Source of the DNA: Gnetum montanum
Lineage: Eukaryota > Streptophyta > Gnetopsida > Gnetales > Gnetaceae
Reading direction: 5' to 3'
Assembly (NCBI GenBank): GCA_015680685.1
Contig: MNCI01008931.1
Span: forward strand, 156,348 to 220,347
Length of the DNA: 64,000 nucleotides
Below the pieces are notes generated by a model. That model was not told the origin of the DNA, made no database searches, and worked only from the letters and a program-made list of their open reading frames with translations. Position 1 is the stretch's first letter. The number at the start of each line of letters is the position of its first letter. A program made the translations under genes and the position numbers. Shown here piece by piece: positions 1-12,609 of this stretch.

Positions 1-2289
1 CTCGCCACTCATCACCATCCTAGGCACTAGGCACCAGGAACACTACCAAAACTAGGGATCGGAAACATCCAAAACCCTAATAAAAGACTATAAATGCTGA
101 AAACATTGTCCATCAAGCCAAAATTATGAATAACATTACCAATATAGGTGCAGAAAAAATCCTAATTTGCTCAAAATTAACTCAAAAATCCTAATTCATT
201 TTTATTTGAGCATGAAAAATTTTGGAATTTTGTAATATAGTTAACAAAACTTGAGAATGATACCATAGTTAGGGAAAAGACAAGAAACATTGTTATCTTC
301 GCAAAAATTCAAAAAACCTAGTTTTTCATTAAATAAAAAATTATAATTTGACACTAATTAACCTCAAAAAACCTATCAAACCTACATTATGAGCATAAAA
401 TCCTGTTGAGCTAGTTTTTTCAACCAAAAGATCAAAAATAATGACCTAGGATGGAGAAAATCCCAAAAACGCTATTCATGTGACCATAAAAAACCAAAAA
501 TAATAGAAAATGGGCAAAAATAGCCAAAACATTATATATGTGGCTGAGAAAAAACCCAAAAGGTCAATACAAAAAGCCAAAAAACACATATATCATACCT
601 ATGACTATCAAAAAATCTAAAACCTTGATTCTATGTAGTTAAAAATCAAAAATATTAACATGAACAGGCCTAGAAGACCAAAAATATTGATAGAATTAGG
701 CCAAAAAACCAAGGGAAATGATGGGAAATTAGGTACTTGGGAATCATGGATGATAATTTTTCTTTTGTAGATGAATTTGGTAGTCTAGTTTGGACAATTT
801 TCTCTACCTCTATTGCCTCCTCCATGGCCACATGCCTGATGGTTGATCCATTCTTGCCTACCATTGTCACTAAATTTTGTGTGTTTTGCTTTCCATTGTT
901 GGCAAGAAAAACCTGAAAAAGAAAAGTTTGCCAAAAAAACACTATGCACAAGTGGTTTAATGTCTGAAGTCTAGGAAAAAAGCACTATAGGAATGAAATT
1001 CTCAGTGTAATTAAGTTAAAATGCTAATTTTTGGTGAGAAAAATCATTCTATGGCCAAGAAAACTACCCTTGTGCTCCAAAATGTTAACTAGATCCCATA
1101 ATTCCAAAACAAAAGAACCAAAGGTCAAACACATTATGGTAGGGAAATTGCTAGCTTATCTAACCCTAAACACATTGACAAGCCAAGATTTATGGTCCAC
1201 ATGCTACCTATGTTGTCCAAAAACACTAGCCAAGTGAAACAAGCTACCCACATGCTATTACAACTACCAAAAAATGTTGCCCATGCTTAAGCATGTTGAT
1301 ACCATGGAACTTTTAACATTAAAATATTATTATTCTTTGTATTTATGGTCTTTTTATTGAATTATTATCTTTTTGATAATATAATAACCAAAATAAAAAA
1401 TCAATATCATTTATTACATGAGTTTGCCTTATTTTAGAATAATTTGACAAATGTATCATGTAGTTGCCATTTAATATGTTTTTGTTAACATGCACAATTA
1501 AGCTATGAAGGTGTGTGTAGCAACTAAAAAATTCAGTGCTAGAAACCAAAGATCTCAGTGTGGAACAGTTTTACCTTAGAATCCACAAGTCCTAAAAGGT
1601 CTTAAGGTGCCTTAGGTTGTCTTGTCAATTGCCTAAGCACTTGAAAAATCTATTACCAAGTGAAATATGTGAAAATGGGTGAAAACGTGCAAGTACCAAA
1701 TCTAACACTAGATCTAAGCACAAATAAAAAAAATGCAAAAAATATGTAGAAAAAGTGGTTGAAAATAATTGTAAATTTTATATTAAACGCTGTAAAAAAT
1801 TTTAAAATAAAGTTTTAGAGAGTACACATCATTGGCTTTTCAAAAGCTTGAGAATACAAATGTTTCAGAGATATCTCTAAAACTATTGTTTAAGAACTAG
1901 TGCAAGTAAGTAGGGTATGCTCTACAAATTAACTTGCACTTCCAATTCAATTGATCTACAGTTGAATATTGGCTACAACAATTTCTCAATGTTCTTAGTG
2001 ATTTGTACAAGGTTAACACTGTAAAAGGTTGTAAAAGTCTACAAAAGTCTCTTTACTATCTTGGCAAAAATAGATCTCAAAATAATCTATGATGTGCCTA
2101 AGAAAGATCATAAAAATAGTGTAGATTCTTATTTAAATAGGCTGTGAATTTTTTGTTTCTCCATTACTTAGCCCTTGACATGTTTCTTAGGCATTTACAT
2201 AGCATTTTTAAATATTTTCATGATTCAAAACTACAACATTTTTCCACCAATTTTTGTGCCTAATTTCCCATGGAATGCTAGCATTTTTG
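1..2289. other. A-rich region without recognisable genes
   Basis: No open frame here resembles a known protein. The first 700 bases are very rich in CAAAAA-type words and look like degenerate, non-coding repeat DNA. The stretch lies beyond the recognisable 3' LTR homology of element G1L and may be the rest of that LTR or an older element. I could not find a matching partner in the window. Confidence 0.4.
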
Positions 2290-2591
2290 ACCATTTCGAT
2301 GGCCTAAAACTGCAACATCTTTGGAACTAGTGTCCCTGACTAGAGTGAATTCAGTCATAGCATGTTTGGCAGTGTTTTTGACAATTTACAGCTTATTTGA
2401 TAGTGTGAGCCATGAATTTCATTTTACATGTTTAAAATGCTCCAAAATTTTGTTGAAATAGGGTCAAAGAGTGAATTTTCTAAAGAAAATTTAAGGCATG
2501 CATTTTTTATCTTGAGTCTAATCAAAATTACAATGCAAATTTGGCTACAAGGATTTTGTATTTGTAACAGAACTTTGTTTGAGGTGTTTAT
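2290..2591 (-). repeat. 3' LTR portion of G1L
   Basis: Read on the minus strand, a purine-rich run (AAAGAGGGGCC near 2,596-2,606) is followed by sequence matching G1R from about 20,846 onward. This makes it the polypurine tract and LTR start. Part of the same stretch (about 2,290-2,450) also resembles 16,700-16,960, as expected for two LTRs of one element. The left limit is unknown. Confidence 0.5.
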
Positions 2592-3018
2592 TTGGCCCCT
2601 CTTTGTTGATGTTTTGAAAATCGATCCAAAAGACATCAACAAAGAATGCGAAACATTAGTGCAAATTCTTCACCAACACTTCCCTCTCCACACTTGATCT
2701 AATAGCTATCAAATCATACTAAAGAGTGCTTATGATGGTGAAGTAAGGTTAACACATGATAATAAAAATTTGGAGTGAGGGTTTGGATATATATGGGTTA
2801 TTTAGAAGTGGTTAAATAGGCTAACGAAGAGTTCCAAATGTTTTGACATTATGGACATAACATAGTAATGTACTTACTTGCTTATTGATGAGGTCTTCAT
2901 ACTTCATGCTTGATTAACTAGCTACCTATAGTTGGGTTTGGGTAAACTAGTGCTTTGTTGTAGGCTTCTTTGGCTACTTGGCTCATTTTCATCATCATTT
3001 TTAGTTGTTTGTTACTTG

Positions 3019-3023
3019 TTAGG
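3019..3023. repeat. Target-site duplication of A1, left copy
   Basis: TTAGG directly precedes the first TG of the left LTR. The right copy after the last CA of the element reads TAAGG, so 4 of 5 bases agree. Confidence 0.7.
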
Positions 3024-3885
3024 TGATGAGTGGTGAGGTATTCCTACATTCAACCATACAAATATGAGCATTCACACATGATCCAGTTGAACTCTGCAGA
3101 CGGACTAGTTGTGGTATCTAGATAGTTATACGTTGATCGCAATTCATTATCTTCCCACCTGGACTAGTATTTACTTGGTCACATATGGTTTAGTCCAGAG
3201 TGAGGAGAATGATGTGATCCTAAACTAGTAGTACACCTAGAGACAATGGAAAATAATCTTGTTTTAAGCTAATAGGCAATGAGAAGTAAAATCTAAACTA
3301 GACTAAGTGCGATGGGCATCCGTCCTTAATCATCCATGTGCATCTTGGAGCTCGTGTACTACTTCTAGGATTACCAAACGCATATTACTTGAGCACTTCT
3401 AGATATGCTACTAGGTTACCAAGTAGTCACACTTAAATGTTCATGATTAAGTCATACTCATTCCACATTTAATAACAGGAATAGTAAATGATGATAAAGA
3501 AATATTAATGAAGAAAATGATAAATAACAATTAATAGTTAAAATAATTAAAAGTTGAGTGAATGCTGCAATGATGGAGTAATTTCAATCTTTATTGTTGA
3601 TCATGTATGTGTCCAAGTACATCACACTCAAATAAAGGTTTTGTACAATTACAATCATCACACTACGGGCATGCATTGGGGAAAGAACTAAAATGAATTG
3701 AAAACTGACAAAAAATACTCTACACTTACACTTACCAACCTCCTCTTTCTGTGCGCTCAAATGTGTATTTATAGGCTTGCACAGGAATCATGAAATCATG
3801 TATTCAATATCATTATCCAAGCTGCAATATCATGTACCCAATATCAAGGATCCAATAACGGGACCTGGCAAACCAGGATTCATCA
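3024..3885 (-). repeat. A1 left LTR (3' LTR in element orientation)
   Basis: 862 bp, TG...CA ends. It is colinear with 11,184-11,936 over its visible length and clearly related to the LTRs of A2 and A3, sharing for example the words CTCAACCATAC near the left end and repeated GATATC/CAATATC words near the right end. Confidence 0.85.
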
Positions 3886-3897
3886 TACCCCCATGAC
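3886..3897 (-). promoter_or_regulatory. Polypurine tract of A1
   Basis: On the minus strand the sequence TCATGGGGGTA abuts the LTR start TGATGAATCC. The same tract abuts the equivalent LTR of A2, so it is the plus-strand primer of this family. Confidence 0.7.
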
Positions 3898-4319
3898 TAA
3901 ATAATAACTTGTCCTCGAGTTAAACAAAATGAGAACAAGTCCAATTGATTACACAGTGGATAGCTATGGGATTATTGACTAACTAGGGATTACTCATGTT
4001 GTAGTGTGGAATTAAACAAAACAAAATTGGGACATGGACATAGAATTACAAAAAACAAAATTTATTGGAACTCATGTGGTTCCTGGTGGTGGTGGCTCAT
4101 CCATGGGCCTCTTCCCCTTATCTTGTGCTTCAGGTTTTGGAAATGAATGTCTCCAAAGGAGTGCCTGGAGCTTTTCTTCTCTGGTTCAGGGATCCTATGT
4201 CATTCACATTGATGCTCCAATATTTGATGAAGTCAGCACCTCCCATGGACACAGTAGTTGTGGGAACATTGGATTGGCCTTGACATACCAAGCCACAAAC
4301 AACTGTCATTTCTCTTCAT

Positions 4320-6832
4320 AAGCTCTGGCTTTGTCCTTGCATTCTTGGTAGTTTGTGAGCCATCGAGCCAAATCTGCCATGACATCTTTCTATCCTTGGT
4401 AGCTAGTGTTGATCACCTCTAATTCAAAATTTTCTACTTCTAATTTTTGCAATGTTTTCTTATGTTCAACAAATTTTGTCTCATATTTAGTGTAGGTGGT
4501 TGCTATCTATTTCTCAAATTCTATCCTCGGGCGTCCTACTGTCAACATGGCTAAATTGGAATACCGCAAATTTGTGAACTCCATGTATTTTATGAGATTT
4601 TGTATTTGCAGGTCTCGACTTTTTAGTTTTGCTTGGTGGACAAAGGCATAAGTATCCAATATGGGCCACCAATCAATGTTTTGAGCACTGACTGTGTTAA
4701 TATGGGCTTTGGCCATATGGATTTCTTTTTCAATCACCTATTTGTACATCCCCACCTGATCCCTAAAATGTTCTTTGAGCTTCTCATGTCAATTGGCCTC
4801 ATTCTGCCACATGCTTATTTCAATCGTCATTTTCTGACAGATTGCATGTACCTCCTCCATTGAGAGGGTTCTATTTTCTCTGGCCAAGCGATTCATATCT
4901 TGGTTGACCCTTATTAATTATTCTCACAATTGCTGAAAATTTTCCTCGAGAACATTCTTTCAGTTAACTGGAGATTTTCGATGGTGAGGCATTTATTTTC
5001 TTCTTGTGAGGCATTGAGTACTTTAGCGTGTGCATACGTTTGAGCTTGTGCCTTAGAAGCATCCTAATTAGCCTTCTCTTTTTCCTCAGCCACTTTTTTA
5101 TTCTCTACCAACAATTTAGTTAGTTTCTCCATCTGAAAGGATTCTAGTTGGTCTGCAGGGATAAATTGGAACGGATCCCACTATGTAGCTTGCAGGGTGA
5201 CGAGCTTTTCTTGGAGTCTTTGTAACTTCTCTTCTGCATGCTTGGCCCTGACCTATACCATGATTAGCTTTCCTTTTGTAGAGATAAGGTTTGACTGTGT
5301 TGCCATGACATCCTGAGGGATGTCAAATAAGGACGTCATCACTTGTCCTGTTTACAACAACCGATCTAGAACATCCTCATGATCTACATGAGTCATTAAG
5401 GGATCGACCAAGGTTTGATCATCGCGTGCTCCTGTAAAATCTACCGATGGCACAATAGGGACATTAAATTATTCTTTTATGTGATCTATGACAACTTCTA
5501 CTACTCCTGCAACATCCTAGTGTTGCATGACCACTATTGTGGCACCTTCACCAGTTTCTAGTTGCACTTGAAAGGATGCAGCATTTTCAAAGACCTGTTG
5601 TGACCAGTGTGATTCCCCTCCTCCTGTTTAGATGGACACCTTGTCCCACTTGCAATTGATTGAGACTGTGGATCATACAACCTCATTAATGATCCTAAAG
5701 AGATTGGCTTCATCACGACTTCCCTAACTGACCGATTCAGCGATGGCCCTGAGATGGCTCATCAATGGTTAATAGTCCTACGGCGGTGGTGGTGGTTAGT
5801 CTTGCTAGCCTGTAGGTTATGTGCTGGGCTCTGCTTCTTGTTGTTGACTAGGCCTTGTGCCTAGAAGTTGACTAGGCCCTGCAGTTTGAGGTGTAGTGGG
5901 TCCCATCGTCTATTCTTGCTTAAGCTCCAGTGTCTCAGCAGCACTTGTCCTTGGGGTTGGTGGCTTTAGTAATTCAGCAAATGAGGTGTTTTGAGCCTTT
6001 TTGGGGATGTCATTAGTGTACCCTAGAATTCTAGCACATTAGCACAGCTTCCTGATTATGCGGGGAAAAGGTAATGCGAACTTCCTTGTCTTACATTCCT
6101 CAAACCACCTTAAAATTTCTCTGAGATATAGATGGGGTAGGTTGGTATTAACCTTACCCATCAAGATGGCACTTCCTCTAGCCACATAAGTAGAAATTTT
6201 GTTCATTCCTTTTTTTGGGAAAATGTGATATGTGCCAATTTTGAAATACATATGCTTTATCTTCCTTTCCATACGCCCTTTTTAACCATATTTTACGTCC
6301 ATCCGCATTAGAGCGAGTGGACAGGTGAGCAACTTTAGGCCATGTGTTCCAAAGATTCAACACCTCCGAAATGGCCTTGGTGGAGAAATCAATAGAAATA
6401 CCACCAATATCAATGGTGGTGATTTCTTCCTTATTGTATCAAAATTGGTATGTCTCCCCCAGGTACCAATCACCACTCTTAGAAAAAATAGGCCATAGTG
6501 GAGATCCTTTAAGTTGGTCTCTGACTGCCTCAGGGGAAAATTCAATGAAAGGTCCAAAATTGAGTTTCACAATCACAACTATTGTTGTGGACCTTTCATG
6601 AATTGGCTGAACACATTCCAGAGACAATGTTAGATGTTGTCCCTATTCAGGTGCCCTATTGTCTCCACCTTCGGCATGCTCTAATTGTGTGGTGACAAGA
6701 GGTTCTCAATGAATGCTGAATGATTGTGCCTCTTACTCTGCGTGTTCTTCAAGAGGTTCTTGGCCTCTACCTCTCCTTGGTCATTTGAATGCACCCTAAG
6801 AGGGTCCTCTTTGTTGTCCTCTTTTAGGGTCC
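4320..6832 (-). pseudogene. Extra ORF remnant of A1: possible plant-transposon domain plus coiled coil
   Basis: A broken minus-strand frame of roughly 830 codons lies between the non-coding module and the polypurine tract, where gypsy elements may carry an additional ORF. The N-terminal part (about 6,600-6,040) reads through motifs such as LNFGPFIEFSPEAVRDQL, FSTKAISEVLNLWNTWP and LPFPRIIRKLC. Their order resembles the 'putative plant transposon protein' (Athila-ORF-like) domain; that family call is from memory and tentative. The C-terminal part (about 5,130-4,320) is strongly charged with heptad spacing, for example LVENKKVAEEKEKAN and ENKCLTIENLQLTERM, and is probably a coiled coil. Stops and at least one frameshift near 6,230 disrupt it. 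A2 lacks this block although sequences on both sides align. Confidence 0.5.
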
Positions 6833-6839
6833 ATCTGCA

Positions 6840-9149
6840 ATCACATGGGATCGATTATTAGTAAAGCTATTTACAAAATTCGATTAATACCTTACTGCTT
6901 GCCCTTAATATATTCATTTGTTGCTTAGTGTAATTCAGAGTTAGAGATTTTCATGAAAATCCCCCTAAAGATTTTCATATTGGGCCTAATTTAGTCAGGT
7001 GACTCCAAAGAATAATTTTCATGGTCTAGGTGAAGAAATAAAATTAATTTGGCAAACATTTTTAGCATTTTTTGAGGTCACTTACCCTTGATAGTATCCT
7101 TTAGGCAACGATGAATTTCAAAAAAACTACTTGCAATTTGAAGTGTACCCTTCCCCCACGACTAAGTTAAACGCTCCAGGTTTAAGCAAGTTCGAGCAGA
7201 ACAAGAATTAGAGCGTTAATGAGCAAGTTAAGGATGTTTGAATGATAGGTGCGTAAGCTAGAAAATTCGTGGAACAAAATTTCAACAACTCCCCTTGCAT
7301 GAATAGTGAAAATGATGTTGATGTGCATGGGGGAGTCCATATATATAGTATTTATAGATGCGATATTGCACACCTAAGACCTGATATCAGGTACCCAATA
7401 TCATGTCCCTTTGAAAATAGGGTATTTAGCAAAATTGATAAATTTTTGAATTTCCAAGGTCAACAATGAAGGATTTAAGGTTAATTTAAAAGATCTAGGA
7501 TAACATCGAAGAGACCTAAAGGCACCCAAAGAGTAATGAAGTGGAATCTGACAATGATATTCAGAAGAGGATGAGGAAAAAGGACATGTTGTGATGCATA
7601 GGAATGTTAGAGTTTAAGATGATGATAAAGGGAAAGATAATTGTAGCAATGCAATACTTGGAGGGTGTAAGATGATGTGGTGATGTGCAAAGAGTGCAAA
7701 TTACAAAAGTTATGCAAGTGGGTCCTCCCCAAAGCAGGTTCCTACCTATCATGCCCTTACATATTCACACCTGAAAATGTTCATAGGCACTAAAAGGGTT
7801 AAATTCAATCCACACTAGTTCCACAAAACACACACATGTAGATGCCACCATGATGCGGTATGAATTCGATGCTACACAAGGCACAATTCAAAAATATGTG
7901 AACAATAAGATGAGGCAAATTATAGAAGGGATTGCAGAGATCAGGACATGAGGTAACTAACACTAGGCATAATGAATCCTAAATGTAGGGTGTGATTAAT
8001 ATGTCATTAGCCCATTGCTCCAAAATCAGGACCAAGTCCATTCCTCTGATCAGTGACATCGCATTGTTTCATCCAATGATGGACAACCATAAGAGCACCA
8101 TGACAGCAAGGTGTATAATCACTTAGTATTTTTTCCAAGGGATGAGTGATTTGGAATTTCTCTATGGAACATTTTTTCTTGATCTTTTCTTTGTGTTTTT
8201 CTTCTTTTCTTTTTTTTTCTAGCCACTTTGGCACTTTGTTTTTTCCAGCAGTGAACTAGAGAAGTCACCAACCTTCAGGCATGGATGCATGTCTTTCCAA
8301 TGGAACCCTCAGAATAGCATCGAGTTTCTTTATTAAGTGTCTTTATTACTCTTACTCCCATTTTTTGTTAGATCTACAAGGATCTTAGTACAACCAGGTT
8401 GCATGATAGCACCTATAGATGTCACTAAAGAGAATCCACAAGTGCCCTTGATGTCACACCCTAGCCATTCCCTCTTAGTCCATCATTGTTTCGCTCTAAG
8501 CATAATGAGCACAAAATTACTTTAATTTTTAATGATGACAAGAATATCATTATACCTAGAGTATAACCTCTTATTAATAGAATGGGTGGGTGGATGTTGT
8601 GGGCTCACTGTCCGAATAATTAGTCACCTAATACTTAATAGCATAGAACAACACCTCAACTAATGAATCACATGAGTATTTTATTCACTGATGAGACTAC
8701 CCTCAAAAAGATAAAATAGCAAATTGAAAGTGAAGAACTAGAAAACAAAAAATTGTAAAATCAAAGAAAATGAAAAACATTTACTAATTCTGCTTATTAA
8801 AATGGAGGATATCCCCCATGACTAATCCCATGAGTATGGCTAGAATTAATAAATGGAAAATTTGGATCCATGTGTGTGGGAAATATTGGAGTCTGGTCAT
8901 ATCCAAACCACTAGGTATCTTTTGATGTGGTGGCTAGAATGTATCCAACTTTGGGTTCATACATTTGATTAAACTTGGCATAGTGGTGCAATTTATAAGA
9001 TGTGGTTATGTGATAAGGAGTTGACCCACTACGGCACCCGTGACCAAAATATGGTATGCAAGGATCAACATGTTATCCTATGTGGTTATATTCATTGTTC
9101 TGCATGATTGTTGGAGTGTTGATTGGTGGTCCTGATAAGGTAATAGGAA
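6840..9149 (-). other. Non-coding module of A1
   Basis: No convincing coding frame. Several stretches are shared with A2: around 7,715-7,770 with 23,955-24,010 (GTCCTCCCCAAAGC words), around 8,130-8,230 with 24,450-24,530, and around 8,811-8,830 with 25,111-25,130. It includes a long pyrimidine run near 8,180-8,222 and two internal copies of the polypurine-tract motif (7,151 and 8,811). Confidence 0.5.
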
Positions 9150-10785
9150 GCATTAATTTCGAGGAGGCAGATGCATCGCAGCGTTGAAATTGTGTTGAGT
9201 TGGTGGATGCAATGGTTTGAGAATCATGTTGTCTCTTTCTATGATCATGCCTAAAGAAAGGACGCTTTCAATGTTGTGGAGGACATCCACTGCTATTGAT
9301 AGTAGTAGCACAAGTAAGGTCCGTGGGTTGGTGTTGTGGTGCAAAACTTTCTGGCACAATTGGTGGCGATCTAGAAGGAGGTGAATGTTGAGAATATTGA
9401 GGGTGAGGGGAAGTGCAAGGAATATGAGGTGGTGATCTTGTTGGAGAGGACATGGGTTGATAATGATTTGATGAGATAGAAGATGTTGACATAGTTGGGG
9501 AAACAGGATGCTAAACATGATAAGCACTTGGGTTCAGATGGTATAAAGGGTATGACCAGTTTGATAGTGGCCTCCACCATGACTGGGATTTTTGCCACTG
9601 TGGTTGAACACCATGTTTTTGTATGAAATATGGATGTAACATTCCTCCCCAATGCTCATGTTAATGTGACAAGATTGGGCATTGGCCTTTTTGGTGATCA
9701 TACAGGCAAATGTTACATTAATACAAGTGATTTGCAGTTGAGCTCTTATCCTTATTTTCTTCAACCCTTCTTTCTAATTGTCTAGTGGTGTTCTGTCCTA
9801 TTTCTTGGTTTATCATGGTTCTTCCTCTAATAATGTTGGCATATTCTCCACATTTTTCATGTACCTAGTCCATCATCTTATTAATTTTTTCCCCTATTTC
9901 ATCTAATGATTATAGTATTGGCAAAGATGATTCCACCTCCTTGAGGTATGTTGATTTCTCGTATTCTTGATCATGGACCTTTGCTATTTTGAGATTTCAA
10001 TCCTGTTGAGAGCCTTCAAAATTCTCCCATTTAGCTATTTCTCCTTCTTCTTTTGCTACCCACTTAATAAGCTCTTGGAATTGGTGGGTTCACAGCTCAT
10101 ATAGTTGACCTAGGGAATACATCCATAGGGTCTCTCTTGTTTCATTACAAAGCCCATCCATGATGTGATATATTAGCCTTTCCACGGAGAACCCATGGCC
10201 TGGGCATTTGTTTAATAATGAAAAATATGTTTCTAAGGCCATGTCCAAGGGTTCATTTTTCCCTTGTTTCCACTCTTGGATTTTTCTCCTCAAGGCTGAC
10301 ACTCTTGCATAGGTTTGATATCTTTCATTGAAGAGTTCTACCATTGTTGGCCGACATCGAATTGATTTTGGTTTTAAAGACCTATACCATACTTTTGCTT
10401 AGCCAAAAAGTGTTATAGGAAAGATCTTAAGTCTTTTCCATCTATTATTAATGTTGTTCCATGCATAGGCATCATAGAAGGCTTGTAAATGATGTTGTGG
10501 ATCTAAATCATAGCCTCTTGAAAACTTGGGAAAGTTATTTAAGCCAAGCCTGGGTAGTCAGCTTTAATTGCAATGCTTGTGGGATATTTGAATAGCCTCT
10601 TGTATATGCATTAGGCTCTTAGCAGCCAGTAGTGGTTCATCGTCACTAGGTAGGTTATGAATTTGTGAGTTGGGATGATGTTGTCTTTGTTCATGTTGGC
10701 GTTCCTGACTTTGCTCATGGGCTCGATTTTTATTTCTATGCCAACCCCTTGAAAGATGATCATCCATGTCACCACCTGACATCAA
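9150..10785 (-). pseudogene. Gag of A1, degenerate
   Basis: The minus-strand fragment 10,344-10,090 contains MVELFNERYQTYARVSALRR, RRKIQEWKQGKNEPLDMALE and NKCPGHGFSVERLIYHIMDG. It is colinear with the gag of A2 (LELFNYKYQTYSRVSNLRKQ ... HRCPGHGY ... LCHLVDGLRHETR). This has the look of the retrotransposon gag (capsid) domain, which packages the element RNA. Upstream (10,785-10,564) is a charged Arg/Gln/His-rich stretch, and downstream (9,652-9,153) a Pro/Ser/His-rich stretch like the A2 gag-protease linker. Frameshifts and stops separate the pieces. The protease that follows in A2 is missing here. Confidence 0.65.
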
Positions 10786-10893
10786 AGGAGTAGAGGAAGA
10801 GAAAGAATTGGAAGACTCGTCATGACTTTTGTAAGTCTCCTAATCATCCTTGGATAAATTCCTGTTAACCATTAAGAAGGTCCTAGGCCTTAT

Positions 10894-11183
10894 NNNNNNN
10901 NNNNNNNNNNNNNNNNNNNNNNNNNNNNNNNNNNNNNNNNNNNNNNNNNNNNNNNNNNNNNNNNNNNNNNNNNNNNNNNNNNNNNNNNNNNNNNNNNNNN
11001 NNNNNNNNNNNNNNNNNNNNNNNNNNNNNNNNNNNNNNNNNNNNNNNNNNNNNNNNNNNNNNNNNNNNNNNNNNNNNNNNNNNNNNNNNNNNNNNNNNNN
11101 NNNNNNNNNNNNNNNNNNNNNNNNNNNNNNNNNNNNNNNNNNNNNNNNNNNNNNNNNNNNNNNNNNNNNNNNNNNNNNNNNNN
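10894..11183. other. Assembly gap (290 N)
   Basis: Runs of N. By alignment with the left LTR, about 90 bp of the right LTR plus the primer-binding site and leader of A1 fall in the gap. Open frames reported across it are meaningless. Confidence 0.95.
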
Positions 11184-11936
11184 ATCCACATAGTTACATG
11201 TTGATCACAGTTTGCTATCTTCCCACCTAGACTAGTATTTACTTAGTCACGTATGGTTTAGTCCAGAGTGAGGCGAATGATGTGATCCTAAACTAGTAGT
11301 ATGCCTAGAGACAATGGAAAATAATCTTGTTTTAAGTTAATAGGTGATAAGAAGAAAAATCTAAACTAGCCTAAGTGCAATGGGCATCCATCCTTAATCA
11401 TCCATGTGCATCTTGGACCTCATGTACTACTTCTGGGATTACCAAGCGCATATTACTTGAGCACTCCTAGATATGCTACTAGGTTACCAAGTATTTACAC
11501 TTAAATGTTCATGATTAAGTTGTACTCATTCTGCATTTAATAACAAGAATAGTAAATGATGATAAAGAAATATTAACAAAGAAAATGATAAATAACAATT
11601 AACAATTAAAATAATTAAAAGCTGAGTGAATGTTGCAATGATGGAGTAATCTCGATCTTTGTTGCCAATCATGTGTGTGTCCAAGTACACACTCAAATAA
11701 AGGTTCCATACAATTACAATCATCACATTGCTGGCATGCATTGGGGAAACAAAAAAAATGAATTGAAAACTAACAAAAAAGACTTTACACTTACACTTAC
11801 CGACCTTCTCTTTCTGTGTGCCTGAATGTGTATTTATAGGCTTGCACAAGAATCACGATATCATGTATTTGATATTGTTATCTAGGCTGCGATATCAAGG
11901 ATCTAATATCGGGGCCTGGCAAACCAGGATTCATCA
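11184..11936 (-). repeat. A1 right LTR (5' LTR in element orientation), start lost in gap
   Basis: Matches the left LTR from position 3,116 to its end (3,885), with mostly single-base changes. It ends ATTCATCA, followed by the duplication TAAGG (11,937-11,941). The first roughly 90 bp lie in the gap. Confidence 0.85.
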
Positions 11937-12609
11937 TAAGGCTACTTTAGCTTCTTGAATTTCTTGGCATCTCTCCATTTTTGTTTTGTGGAAGTCAAAC
12001 ATTCTTTGCATTTTGATGTCAAGGCCAAATTCTTTTGCTAGCTTGCTAAACAACATGTGTGCAAACTTAGTGAATATGCTTCAGTGAAGCATGCAGTAGG
12101 AGATGTGACAAGGTCATGATATATGAATGCCAAACATAGGTTTTCACTATTAGGAAGGTAATGAAGGCTAAAATTTGGTTACATGGTTGTGGCTTAGGAA
12201 GGGTAATGAGATGTATGTGGAGTAAGCACTGTTGGCATGCTCAAACCAACCAATTGAATTTCATATATCGAACACATGTGATAACTTATTGTCGTGATGC
12301 ATTACATCTCAACAATGAACTTAGGCTCATCCTACAAACACAACTCCAAGAGAAAAATAAGTAGATCAAAGAATATAGAGATTACAAGAGGTTACATGAG
12401 ACAACAAGAAAATATAGGCCACCATGAGAGATAATCAGCAAAACTTTGAGAACACAGTATCTTCCTTTGTAGATTAAGACAAAATTTGTAGTTAGTTTGG
12501 CCAAGAAGGTGTCATGTAGGCTCACCTGTTAAGGCTACAAAGATGTATCAACAAAATGTATCCTTCTAGAATTACAAATAAATGCAAACAAAGACTAAGA
12601 GCATACTGG

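Larger units (their letters stand above)
3024..11936 (-). mobile_element. Gypsy-like LTR element A1 (family A), gag without visible pol
   Basis: Two long near-identical terminal repeats (3,024-3,885; 11,184-11,936 visible) start TGATGAG and end ATTCATCA and are flanked by TTAGG/TAAGG. The polypurine tract beside the left LTR and the gag orientation show that the element is on the minus strand. Internal order on minus is gag (10.8-9.15 kb), a non-coding module (9.15-6.84 kb), an extra ORF remnant (6.83-4.32 kb), then polypurine tract. No protease, RT, RNase H or integrase motif was found, so mobility would have depended on a partner element. It is inserted in G1L. Confidence 0.85.

Noticed and set aside
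2428-2697. Plus-strand ORF of 89 codons
   Set aside because: It lies antisense in the G1L polypurine-tract/LTR region, which is non-coding in the related copy G1R.
4034-4321. Plus-strand ORF of 95 codons in A1
   Set aside because: No recognisable domain; sits downstream of the extra ORF on the opposite strand.
10850-11230. Open frames crossing the N run
   Set aside because: They are made of unknown bases and carry no information.
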